This document shows, piece by piece, positions 32,316 to 40,627 of a DNA stretch of 64,000 bases. How positions within the stretch are numbered: the first letter of the stretch is position 1; each line of letters starts with the position of its first letter. This DNA comes from Verrucosispora sp. NA02020 (GTDB lineage Bacteria; Actinomycetota; Actinomycetes; Mycobacteriales; Micromonosporaceae). The stretch lies in NCBI RefSeq assembly GCF_013364215.1, contig NZ_CP054923.1, forward strand, positions 3,038,001 to 3,102,000, in the 5' to 3' direction. The position numbers were made by a program, and so were the translations under genes. Below the pieces are notes generated by a model. The model saw only the letters and a program-made list of their open reading frames with translations. It was not told the DNA's origin and ran no database searches.

Positions 32316-33947
32316 ATGACCGCACTGCTGCTGTCAGGGCTCGGCCCGGCCTTCATGAACGAGGGGGTGCTGCGCGGCACGCTGTTCGACCCGGACAGCG
32401 TGGACCGCCTCCGCACCGACTACTACCCCCACCTGACCCTGGCCGACCTGGGCTTCGAGCGCGAGGGTCGTCGGCACCCGTTGCTGCGCCCGGCGCGCGG
32501 GCGGGGGTCCAGCTCGCTGCGCATCGACGGGCTCGACGGGATCACCGCCGCGCCGGTGCCGCACCTGACCACGACCACGCTGGAGTCCATTCTCGATGCC
32601 GCCGACACGGACTACGAGGCGTTCGACCTGTCCGGGGTCTGGCAGGGTGACCGGGAGCCGGTCACCCCGTCGGCCCAGGTGCACGTGGTGCTCCTCTCCA
32701 CCACCTTCGTCTGGGACCACCGCTCGATGTCCCGGGCGATCCGGTGGGCCGTGGACCGCTTCCCCGGGGTGCCGATCGTGCTGGGCGGTCAGTACAGCAA
32801 CCTGAAGTATCTGAAGATCATGGCGGCCCACCCGGAGGTCACCTGCGTGGTGCGCGGCGACGCGGAGGAGGCGTTGCCGCTGCTGCTGCGGGCCGTCGCG
32901 GGCGGCGGTGACTGGCGCGACGTGCCGAACCTGGTGGTACGCACCGACGACGGTCGCATCGCGCACACCGACTTCCGGTACGTGGACATCGAGGCGCACC
33001 CCTCCCCCACCATGCGGGGGCGCCGCCCGATCGTGCCGTACGAGTCGATGCGCGGGTGCCCGTTCAGCTGCAAGTTCTGCTCGTTCCCGGCCGCCTCGCC
33101 CAAGTGGCGGTACAAGTCGGCGAAGAAGATCGCCACCGACTGGGCCGGGTACGCCGAGGTCAACGGGGCCCGACACATCAGGGCTTCCGACTCGACCTTC
33201 ACGGTGCCGCCGACCCGTCTGCGGGAACTGTTCGACCTGCTGCCGGAGGTGGGCATCGGCTGGGAGGCGTTCGCCCGGGCCAACGCCATCCGGGACGCGG
33301 AGACGGTCGACCGGCTGCTCGCCGCGCACTGCCGGTGGCTGTCCATCGGCTTCGAGTCGATGAGCGACCGGACGCTGACGCTGATGAAGAAGCAGGTGAC
33401 CGCCGCCGCCAACCGCCGCGCCTTCCAGTTGCTGTCCCGCAGCGACCTGGGCTACCGGTGCTCGTTCATCCTCGGTTATCCCGGGGAGACGCCCGACGAC
33501 TTCGGCGAGACGTCCACCTTCCTGCGGGACGAGTACGCCGGCCACTTCACCCTGAGCATCTTCTCGCTCCAGGACGAGACGATGCCGGTCTGGGAGGACG
33601 CCGAGCAGCTCGGTATCGAGGTCGACGACCCGGAGGCACCGGACTACTCCTGGCGGCACCACGGCATGGACATCCACCAGGCGCGGCGGCTGTGGCGGCA
33701 GACGCTGGAGGAGGTGCGGTGGGGCAGCGACACCGCCGTGCACCTGCTCTGGCAGAAGGACTACGAGACACCGCTGATCCCCTGGCGTGACGCCCGGACG
33801 AACTTCCGGCTGGAGAAGCTGGTGGAGCGTCTGGCCATGCTGCCCACGACCGAGCCGGACCCGCGCCGGGCCCGACCGAGGATCGTGGGGATCCTCGACG
33901 AGCTGGCGCGGGAGGGGGTGTCGGTGCAGCCGGCTCCGGCCGGGTGA
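32316..33947 (+). CDS. Cobalamin-dependent-type radical SAM protein (second)
   Basis: The 543-aa protein has an N-terminal B12-binding-like region (VHVVLLSTTFVWD, then VPIVLGGQYSNL and CVVRGDAEEALPLL) and a radical SAM core with cysteines 248, 252 and 255 (CPFSCKFC). The downstream part has IGFESMSDRTL and FILGYPGETPDDF, as in class B methylases and related skeleton-modifying enzymes. It is not a close copy of the enzyme at 16468. AGAGGAACGCG gives a ribosome-binding site. The neighbours are a PhyH oxygenase and a sulfatase-like hydrolase, which suggests tailoring. Confidence 0.8.
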   Translation: MTALLLSGLGPAFMNEGVLRGTLFDPDSVDRLRTDYYPHLTLADLGFEREGRRHPLLRPARGRGSSSLRIDGLDGITAAPVPHLTTTTLESILDAADTDYEAFDLSGVWQGDREPVTPSAQVHVVLLSTTFVWDHRSMSRAIRWAVDRFPGVPIVLGGQYSNLKYLKIMAAHPEVTCVVRGDAEEALPLLLRAVAGGGDWRDVPNLVVRTDDGRIAHTDFRYVDIEAHPSPTMRGRRPIVPYESMRGCPFSCKFCSFPAASPKWRYKSAKKIATDWAGYAEVNGARHIRASDSTFTVPPTRLRELFDLLPEVGIGWEAFARANAIRDAETVDRLLAAHCRWLSIGFESMSDRTLTLMKKQVTAAANRRAFQLLSRSDLGYRCSFILGYPGETPDDFGETSTFLRDEYAGHFTLSIFSLQDETMPVWEDAEQLGIEVDDPEAPDYSWRHHGMDIHQARRLWRQTLEEVRWGSDTAVHLLWQKDYETPLIPWRDARTNFRLEKLVERLAMLPTTEPDPRRARPRIVGILDELAREGVSVQPAPAG

Positions 33948-33948
33948 G

Positions 33949-33978
33949 CCGGTCGCGGTGCCTGTGCACCGCGACCGG
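33949..33978. terminator. Bidirectional terminator
   Basis: A perfect 13-bp stem (33949-33961 with 33966-33978) and a four-base loop fill the whole gap between the convergent radical SAM and sulfatase-like genes. Confidence 0.8.
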
Positions 33979-35400
33979 TCAGATCGCGTACCCGAGGGAC
34001 CGGAGCTGGGCGCGGATGTCGACGGTGGCGGGTACCGGCTCCGGGGTGGTCCGGGCCAGCGTGTAGGCGTCCAGCAGCGCCCGGAGGTCGCCGTCGTCGG
34101 CGGTGGGATCGACGTGTGGCACCAGGTCGTCGTCGAACCGCTCGACCCAGGCGGTCTCCACCTCGTCGATGCCGGCGAAGGACTTGCGGTATCTGCGGGG
34201 GACCCGGACGAGGCGGTGCCGGCCCTGGTAGGCGGCCTGCCCGACCAGGACGTGACGCAGTGGGCCCTGCGCCTCGCCGGCCCGCTGGCGTTCCTGGAAG
34301 GCGATGAACTCCCCGAGGTCGGAGGTGTACGCCTCGGCGAGGGCCTCCGCGTCGGGAGGTGGGCCACCGCTGCCCCGGGCCGCGTCGGCCAGGCTACGAC
34401 CGTCCAGGGCGTCGTCCGCCGCCGGCCGCAGACCGGCGAGGTCGAGCACGGTGGGCACGATGTCGACGGTGCGGATCCGGTCCCTGTGCAGGCCGGCGGC
34501 GACACCGTCGCCGACCAGGACGACGGGTACCCGCAGCACCGCCTCGGCCATCGAGTTGAAGTGGCCGTTGGTGTGCTCGTCGAACTCCTCGCCGTGGTCG
34601 CTGAAGACGACCAGCAGCATGCGCCGACCGGTGGCGGCGACCCGGCGGGTGAGCCGGTCGAGGAAGGGCTCCAGCCGGGTGGTCAGGAAGTGCGCGACGC
34701 CGTCCAGGTAGAGCTGCATCAGCAGGTCGTACGCGCCGGTCTCGTAGAGGTGGCCGGCGGCCCGCTTGTAGCGGAACAGCAGTTCGGCGTCCTCCGGGTC
34801 GCGGTGGCTCTCCACGAGCCGGTCGACGAACGCCGGCTTCTCCGTGGGCAGCATGGCCTCCAGTTCGTCGACCTTGTCGCGGAATGCCTGGCCGCCGAAG
34901 CGGAGGTTGTGGAAGCCGTACGGGGTGTGCACGCCACCGAAGTGGGCCAGTGCCACACAGCCCTCGGAGGCGGCGACGGCGTCGACGAAGGCGTCGTCGT
35001 CCTCGTCGAGGTAGACGTCGACGTCCCCGGTGAAGCCGAGTTCGGGGCCGAGGATGATCGGGAAGTCGACCTTCATGATGGTCTGTCTGCCGGCCCGCTT
35101 GCCGTGGGTGAAGATCGACGGTGCCCGCAGCCGGCCGTTGTAGAACTCGTGCAGGCCGTTGTGCAGGGGGTAGCGCCCGGTGAGCAGCGCGCCGTGTGCG
35201 GCGGCCGTGTAGGGGGCGGCGGTGATCGTGTTCGGGAAGAAGGCACCCCGGCCGACGAGGTCGTCGAGGACGGCGGTGGGTGGTGCCGCCAGATCCGGGA
35301 AGCGCCGACGCCAGAGGTTCAACGGGTTGGCGGCGATCGCGTCGCCGCGCAGGGTGTCGATTGAGACGAAGACGATGTGGTCGTACGGCTGCTCGCCCAC
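33979..35400 (-). CDS. Sulfatase-like hydrolase of the alkaline phosphatase superfamily (second copy)
   Basis: The 473-aa protein has IVFVSIDTLRGD near the start and FSDHGEEFDEHTN later, the metal-binding signatures of the superfamily. The nucleophile site reads YTAAAHGALLTG, with Thr65 at the formylglycine position and His69 in place of Arg, the same change as in the enzyme at 24659. I chose the GTG at 35400 because CGGAGC precedes it and the product then begins at the domain. The middle (residues 120-240) is longer than in the other copy. Two such enzymes suggest removal of protecting phosphate or sulfate groups, but the substrate is unknown. Confidence 0.75.
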   Translation of the reverse strand: MGEQPYDHIVFVSIDTLRGDAIAANPLNLWRRRFPDLAAPPTAVLDDLVGRGAFFPNTITAAPYTAAAHGALLTGRYPLHNGLHEFYNGRLRAPSIFTHGKRAGRQTIMKVDFPIILGPELGFTGDVDVYLDEDDDAFVDAVAASEGCVALAHFGGVHTPYGFHNLRFGGQAFRDKVDELEAMLPTEKPAFVDRLVESHRDPEDAELLFRYKRAAGHLYETGAYDLLMQLYLDGVAHFLTTRLEPFLDRLTRRVAATGRRMLLVVFSDHGEEFDEHTNGHFNSMAEAVLRVPVVLVGDGVAAGLHRDRIRTVDIVPTVLDLAGLRPAADDALDGRSLADAARGSGGPPPDAEALAEAYTSDLGEFIAFQERQRAGEAQGPLRHVLVGQAAYQGRHRLVRVPRRYRKSFAGIDEVETAWVERFDDDLVPHVDPTADDGDLRALLDAYTLARTTPEPVPATVDIRAQLRSLGYAI

Positions 35401-35436
35401 GGTGCTCCGATCCTTGGTCCGGCGTGCCGGGACTGG

Positions 35437-35465
35437 TCGACGGCATCGATCGATTCCACTATTAT
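35437..35465 (+). promoter_or_regulatory. Promoter of the epimerase-PHP operon
   Basis: TCGACG at 35437-35442 and TATTAT at 35460-35465 are 17 bases apart. The epimerase start is 55 bases downstream. Confidence 0.4.
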
Positions 35466-35489
35466 CATGCCGATGATCTCGATCTACAA
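35461..35489 (-). promoter_or_regulatory. Promoter of the second sulfatase-like gene, overlapping the divergent one
   Basis: On the minus strand TTGTAG (35489-35484) and GATAAT (35466-35461) are 17 bases apart. The -10 shares bases with the plus-strand -10, so the two divergent promoters would compete for polymerase. Confidence 0.4.
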
Positions 35490-35519
35490 CGGTCGGCGAC
35501 ACCGGCGTCGAGGACGTTG

Positions 35520-36464
35520 ATGCGCGTCCTGGTGACCGGAGCGGCCGGCTTCATCGGCAGCCATCTGGTGGAGCGGCTGCTCGCGCGCGGCGACGAGGTG
35601 CGCGGCGTCGACTGCCTCACCTCCGGCTATCCGCCCGCGACGAAACTGGCCAACCTGGCCACGGTCCGCCACCACCCCCGTTTCGAGCTGGTGACCGTCG
35701 ACCTCGCCAGCACGCCGACCGCCCCGCTGCTGGACGGGGTGGAGGTGGTCTTCCACCTGGCCGGTCAGCCCGGGGTGCGTACCTCCTGGGGCAGCGGGTT
35801 CGGCGACTACGTGACGCACAACGTGCTCGTCACGCAGCGGGTGCTGGAGGCCGCCGCCGCGACCGATCCGGCCCCCCGGGTCGTGATGGCCTCCAGTTCC
35901 TCGGTGTACGGCGAGGGGCACCGGTGGCCGACGCCGGAGGACGCCCCGGCACGCCCGGTCAGCCCGTACGGCGTCACCAAGCTGGCCGCGGAACACCTGT
36001 GCCGGGTCTACGCCGACCTGCGCCGGGTGCCCACCGTGGTGCTGCGGTACTTCACCGTCTACGGGCCCCGGCAGCGGCCGGACATGGCGCTGCACCGGAT
36101 GTTCGACGCCCTGGCCACCGGCCGGGAGTTCCCGGTCTACGGCAGCGGTGGGCAGGTGCGCGACTTCACCTACGTCGACGACGTGGTGGCCGCGACGATG
36201 GCCGCCGGGACGCGTCCGGTGCCGCCCGGCTACGTGTTGAACGTGGCCGGCGGGTCGGCACGTTCCCTGACCGACCTGATCGGGCTCGTCGAGGAGGTGA
36301 CCGGCCGCCCCGTACGGGTGCGCGACGGCGGGGCGCCCCCGGGCGACGTGTCCCGCACCGGCGGGTGCATCGACCGGGCGCGGGAGCTGTTGGGCTGGAC
36401 GCCCCGGGTCGGGCTGCGCGACGGGGTCCGGGCCCAGGCGGAATGGCACCTGCGTGCTGACTGA
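35520..36464 (+). CDS. NAD-dependent epimerase/dehydratase (extended SDR, nucleotide sugar)
   Basis: The 314-aa protein has the GAAGFIGS dinucleotide loop at residues 7-14, Ser126-128, and the catalytic Tyr150 and Lys154 in YGVTK, all as in UDP-glucose 4-epimerase relatives. LRYFTVYGPRQRPDMA is the usual sugar-nucleotide region. It would act on an NDP-sugar, feeding the glycosyltransferase or the UGM-like enzyme in the window. GAGGA lies eight bases before the ATG. It overlaps the following PHP gene by 11 bases. Confidence 0.85.
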   Translation: MRVLVTGAAGFIGSHLVERLLARGDEVRGVDCLTSGYPPATKLANLATVRHHPRFELVTVDLASTPTAPLLDGVEVVFHLAGQPGVRTSWGSGFGDYVTHNVLVTQRVLEAAAATDPAPRVVMASSSSVYGEGHRWPTPEDAPARPVSPYGVTKLAAEHLCRVYADLRRVPTVVLRYFTVYGPRQRPDMALHRMFDALATGREFPVYGSGGQVRDFTYVDDVVAATMAAGTRPVPPGYVLNVAGGSARSLTDLIGLVEEVTGRPVRVRDGGAPPGDVSRTGGCIDRARELLGWTPRVGLRDGVRAQAEWHLRAD

Positions 36465-37353
36465 GCCGGCCGGGGTCGTCGCCGACCTGCACGGGCACTC
36501 CCGACTGTCGGACGGCTGGAACCGTCCCGCCGAGCTGGTGACCGTGCAGGCCCGCGCCGGTGTGGAGCTGGTGTCGTTGACCGACCACGACACGCTGGCC
36601 GGCACCGCCGCCGCGGCGGCCCGGGCCGCCGAGCTCGGTCTGTCCTACGTGGTCGGTGTGGAGATCACGGCGGCTCCGGTCCGGCACGACAACCACCTGC
36701 TGGCGCACGGCGTACGCGCCGACGACCCCGACCTGGCCGCGTTGCTGGCGACCAACCGGCGGATCTGGCGACGGGACGCGCTGGCCGCCCGGGCGGCGCT
36801 GCGCGAGGCCGGGGTGACGGTGCCGGAGAGCGCCGCGTACGACGACAGCGACGCCCTCGTCATGCCGCACAGTGTGGCGCGGGACGTGATCCGGACCGGT
36901 CGGGCGACCCACCCGCAGGTATGGCAGATCATCGACGCGGCGTTGGCCCGACAGCCCCCCGAGGCGTACGCGGGGATGCCGGAGCCGGCGGAGATCGCCG
37001 AGGTGGTGCACCACGCGGGCGGGCTGCTGGTGTGGGCGCACCCGGGGCGCTCCCGCAGCCCGGAGCGGATGCGGGCGGTGCTGCCGCTGCTCGACGCGAT
37101 CGAGGTGCACACCCCTCGGCACGACAGCCACGCCACCGCCGAGTGGGCCGCGCTCTGCGCCGAGACCGGCATTCCGGCCTGCACCGGGCGGGATCACCAC
37201 GGCTATCCGAGGTACCAGCCGCCGCCGGTGCCGGTGGACCCGCGCTACCTGGAGCGGCTGGCGGACCGGATCGTCCGGCCGGAGGATCCGGTCCGGTCGC
37301 CGCGCTCAGCCGCTGGTGGCAGCGGGCGAGCCGACCAGGGTGGAGCGGCGTAG
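36454..37353 (+). CDS. PHP-domain metal-dependent phosphoesterase
   Basis: The 299-aa protein has the PHP motifs DLHGHSRLSD (His13, His15, Asp20), LTDHDTL, and later metal ligands in WAHPGRS and GRDHHGYP. Stand-alone PHP proteins hydrolyse phosphate esters such as 3',5'-bisphosphonucleotides or sugar phosphates. A link to PAP, the by-product of the two PAPS-using sulfotransferases, is possible because a related enzyme family degrades it; this is inference. The GTG start lies inside the epimerase gene. The 3' end overlaps the convergent ligase gene by 48 bases. Confidence 0.8.
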   Translation: MLTEPAGVVADLHGHSRLSDGWNRPAELVTVQARAGVELVSLTDHDTLAGTAAAAARAAELGLSYVVGVEITAAPVRHDNHLLAHGVRADDPDLAALLATNRRIWRRDALAARAALREAGVTVPESAAYDDSDALVMPHSVARDVIRTGRATHPQVWQIIDAALARQPPEAYAGMPEPAEIAEVVHHAGGLLVWAHPGRSRSPERMRAVLPLLDAIEVHTPRHDSHATAEWAALCAETGIPACTGRDHHGYPRYQPPPVPVDPRYLERLADRIVRPEDPVRSPRSAAGGSGRADQGGAA

Positions 37354-38820
37354 CTTGCCGGTGTCGGTGTGCGGGATCGCCTCCCGGAACTCGTAGGTCA
37401 GCGGCATCTTCGCGGTGGAGAGCAGTAGCTGGCAGTGCCGCCGCAGGTCCGCCTTCGCCGGTGGCGCGTCGGCGACCGCCGGGACCACCACCGCGTGGAC
37501 GGCCTGCCCGAGTACGGCGTGCGGGCGGGCGGCGACGGCCACGTCCGCGACGCCGGGGTGTTGACGCAGCACCTCCTCCACCTCGGCCGGATAGACCTTC
37601 ACCCCGCCGACGTTGATCATTTCGGCGCGCCGACCGACGATGTGCAGGTAGCCCTCCTCGTCGAGGAAGCCGGCGTCGCCGAGGCTCATGAAGCCGTCCC
37701 GCTCCGGCAGCGCCGGCCCGTCGCCGAGGTAGCTGGGCTGCCGGGTGAAGCGGGAGCGCAGGAACACCTCCCCCACCTCGCCCGCCGCCGCGACGCCACC
37801 GTCCTCGCGGTACACCCGCACCTCGCAGTCCACCGGTCGCCCGACGCTGCCCGGGTGCCGCAACCACTCGTCGCCCCGGATCCACAACGCGCCGATGCGC
37901 TCCTGGCTGGAGTAGCCCTCGTAGAGGGTCTCCGGCGGGAACACCTCCATCCAGGCGCGCTTGAGCTCCGGCGGGGCACCCGCCGAACTCTGGTGCACGG
38001 TGGTCACCGAGGAGACGTCGACCTCGCGCAGTGCCGGCACGGCCAGCAGCCGGCGCATCAGGCTGGGCACGATGATGAAGTAGTTGACCCGGTGCCGTTC
38101 GATCAGCTCGGGGATGCGGGCCGGCACCACCTGCGGCACCAGCACCACGGTGTGGCCGAGCGCCAGGCCGTGGTAGAGCTTCGTGAACCCCGCGTGGTGC
38201 AGCGGGATCATGGCGAGCTGGACCTGCCCGACGTCCAGGCCCACCGCCCGGTCGCCGGCCGACGGGAAGTCGTCGGCCGGGTACACCCAGTCGGGGCGGC
38301 GCAGGATGATCCGGGGGCGTCCGGTGCTGCCGCCGGTGGCGTGCGCGGAGCGCGGGGTGCCGGCGGGGAACGCCGCGGGGTCGACCTGCGGTGCCGTCCA
38401 CAGCTCGGCCGCCGGCACGGTGGTCACCGCGTCGTGCGGAGCGGTGTCCACCACGACGGCGGGGTGGGCCGTGTCGAGCAGCACGGCGAACTCCCGTTCG
38501 GTCGACTCGGGATCCAGGGGCAGCACGGTGGCGCTCAGCTTCCAGGCGGCCAGGGTGGCCACCACGTGGTCCAGACCCATCGGCAGGCGCACTGCGACGA
38601 GCACGCCCGGGCCCACTCCGGCGGCTGCCAGTCGACCGGCCGCCGCGTCACTGGTGCGGTCCAGTTCGCCCCAGGTCAGCGCGGCGGTCCCGACGGCGTC
38701 CGGCACGATGACCGCCGTTCGCTCGGGATGCCGGGCGGCCAACTCCCTGATCCGGTCGCCGATGCGGATCGTCGGGGCCGTCGTTGACAGCTTCTCGGAA
38801 TGGATCATAAGGTCAATCAT
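37306..38820 (-). CDS. Acyl-AMP ligase (AMP-dependent synthetase family)
   Basis: The 504-aa protein has the ANL-family marks: HATGGSTGRPRIIL (core P-loop A3), LYEGYSSQE (A5), SLGDAGFLDEEGYLHIVGRR (A7/A8), GVKVYPAEVEEVL and a C-terminal PHTDTGKLRR with the catalytic Lys (A10). It activates a carboxylate as adenylate and passes it to CoA or to a carrier protein, probably the lone ACP in this region. No ribosome-binding site is visible. The ATG at 38820 and a second at 38808 both fit; TATGAT seven bases before 38808 would give a leaderless transcript. The substrate cannot be read reliably. Confidence 0.85.
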   Translation of the reverse strand: MIDLMIHSEKLSTTAPTIRIGDRIRELAARHPERTAVIVPDAVGTAALTWGELDRTSDAAAGRLAAAGVGPGVLVAVRLPMGLDHVVATLAAWKLSATVLPLDPESTEREFAVLLDTAHPAVVVDTAPHDAVTTVPAAELWTAPQVDPAAFPAGTPRSAHATGGSTGRPRIILRRPDWVYPADDFPSAGDRAVGLDVGQVQLAMIPLHHAGFTKLYHGLALGHTVVLVPQVVPARIPELIERHRVNYFIIVPSLMRRLLAVPALREVDVSSVTTVHQSSAGAPPELKRAWMEVFPPETLYEGYSSQERIGALWIRGDEWLRHPGSVGRPVDCEVRVYREDGGVAAAGEVGEVFLRSRFTRQPSYLGDGPALPERDGFMSLGDAGFLDEEGYLHIVGRRAEMINVGGVKVYPAEVEEVLRQHPGVADVAVAARPHAVLGQAVHAVVVPAVADAPPAKADLRRHCQLLLSTAKMPLTYEFREAIPHTDTGKLRRSTLVGSPAATSG

Positions 38821-38916
38821 ATCGAGAACTGTCTTTCGCGAAGACCTCCGAGCCCGGTCCGGGCCGAACCGTCCACGGCCCTGCTGCCGGTCCGCCTCGA
38901 TGTCAGGGAGTCCTGA

Positions 38917-40587
38917 ATGCGGGTGCAGGAAGCGATCGCGGCCTCGGTCCACCGGCTCGGCGTACGGCATGTCTTCGGTCTGATGGGCCGGGGCAACATG
39001 GGATTCCTGCTCGACATGGTGCACCGACACGGGATCGGCTACATCGGGGCGCGGCACGAGACGAACGCGGTCACCATGGCCGACGCGTACGCGCGCAGCA
39101 CGGGTCGGCTCGGGGTCGCGACGGTCAGTGTCGGTCCCGCGTTCAGCAACGCGCTCACCGGCATCCTGGAGAGCGCGCGCGGCCAGACACCACTGTTGCT
39201 GTTCGCCGGGGACACCGCCACGACGCACGGCGACTACGGCCAGTTCCTGGACCAGGCGCCGCTGCTCGACGCGGTCGGGGTCGCCCACCGCCGCCTCGAC
39301 GAGCCGCACCGGGTCGGCCCGGAGATCGCCGAGGCGGCCCGGCGTGCCGTGCACGATCGTCGGCCGGTGGTGTTGACGGTGCCGCTGGACGTGCAACGCA
39401 AGCCGGTCGAGGCGTTGGTCGAGCCGGTCGGGCCGCCCGAACCGGCACCGCATCCGCTTCCGGACGCCGCCGCTCTGGACACCGCCGTGGAGGCGATCCG
39501 GCGGAGCCGTCGACCGGTGCTGGTGGCGGGTCGTGGCGCACTCGCACCCCCGGCCCGGGCGGCGCTGATCGAGCTGGCCGAGCGGGCCGGTGCGGTGCTC
39601 GGCACGACCCTGCACGCCGACGGGCTGTTCGCCGGTGAGCCGTGGAACGTGGGGCTGCTCGGCGCGCACTGCACCGCGTACGCCGCCGATCTGATGGCGA
39701 CGGCGGACCTGATCCTGGCGTTCGGCACCGGCCTGGACCGGTACACCACCCGGGGCGGGCACCTCTTCCCGCAGGTGCGGGAGATCGTGCACTGCGAGCT
39801 TGATCCCCGGCGTGCCGCGTCGGCCCCGGTCACCGTCCGGTTGACCGGGGACACCACGGCAACCGCCCGGTCCCTCGCCGCCGAACTGCGGCGCGGCGGG
39901 CATCGGGCCACCGGCTTCCGCACCGGGCCGTGGGATCCGCCGCCGCCGTCCCCGGCGTCCGCGACCGGCACACCGGCACCCGGCTTCGTCGACCTCACCG
40001 ATTTGCTGTCCACACTGGACGCGTGGCTGCCGGCACACCGGTCGGTGGTGCAGGAGAGCAGCCACGCGGCCGGGAACGCGGTGGGTCACCTGCGGGTCGC
40101 CGCACCCCGGGCACGGGTCAGCACGTTCGACTTCGAGTCGATCGGGTTGGGCCTGGCGACCGCCGTCGGCACCGCCGTGGGCCGCCCCGACGCCCCGACG
40201 GTCGCCGCCGTCGGTGACGGAGGCGCGCTGATGGCCCTCGGCGAGCTGGAGACGGCGGTCCGCCACCGGTTGCCGATCCTGCTGCTGGTGCTCAACGACA
40301 GCGCCTACGGCGCGGAGGCGCGGGAACTGGAGATGCGCGGCCTGCCCATCACCGACGCGTTGTTCCCGACCACCGACTTCGCCGCCGTCGGCCGGGCGCT
40401 GGGGGCGGCCGGGACGGTGGTCCGGGACGTCTCCGACCTGGTGGCGATCCGCGACTGGATCGCCCGCCCGGAGGGGCCGTACGTCCTGGACTGCCGGCTC
40501 GACCCGACCCTGGTCTCCGGTTGGTTCCAGCTCGCCATCGCCTCGCCCGAGGGCTACCTGCGCCGGCCACGGTGGCAGCCATGCTGA
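38917..40587 (+). CDS. Thiamine-diphosphate-dependent enzyme (acetolactate synthase-like)
   Basis: The 556-aa protein has the three-domain ThDP layout: the catalytic Glu48 in GARHETNAVTMADAYARSTG, a central Rossmann domain (about 190-330), and the ThDP/Mg site GDGGALMALGELETA near residue 433 followed by LLVLNDSAYG. Family members decarboxylate 2-oxo acids or join two of them. As it lies among biosynthetic genes and no small regulatory subunit (IlvH) is present, a pathway-specific decarboxylase or carboligase is more likely than branched-chain amino acid synthesis. It is divergent from the acyl ligase gene. Confidence 0.85.
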   Translation: MRVQEAIAASVHRLGVRHVFGLMGRGNMGFLLDMVHRHGIGYIGARHETNAVTMADAYARSTGRLGVATVSVGPAFSNALTGILESARGQTPLLLFAGDTATTHGDYGQFLDQAPLLDAVGVAHRRLDEPHRVGPEIAEAARRAVHDRRPVVLTVPLDVQRKPVEALVEPVGPPEPAPHPLPDAAALDTAVEAIRRSRRPVLVAGRGALAPPARAALIELAERAGAVLGTTLHADGLFAGEPWNVGLLGAHCTAYAADLMATADLILAFGTGLDRYTTRGGHLFPQVREIVHCELDPRRAASAPVTVRLTGDTTATARSLAAELRRGGHRATGFRTGPWDPPPPSPASATGTPAPGFVDLTDLLSTLDAWLPAHRSVVQESSHAAGNAVGHLRVAAPRARVSTFDFESIGLGLATAVGTAVGRPDAPTVAAVGDGGALMALGELETAVRHRLPILLLVLNDSAYGAEARELEMRGLPITDALFPTTDFAAVGRALGAAGTVVRDVSDLVAIRDWIARPEGPYVLDCRLDPTLVSGWFQLAIASPEGYLRRPRWQPC

Positions 40588-40627
40588 GACGCCGGCCGGC
40601 AGCGGTCGGGCAGGAGGGACGACACTC

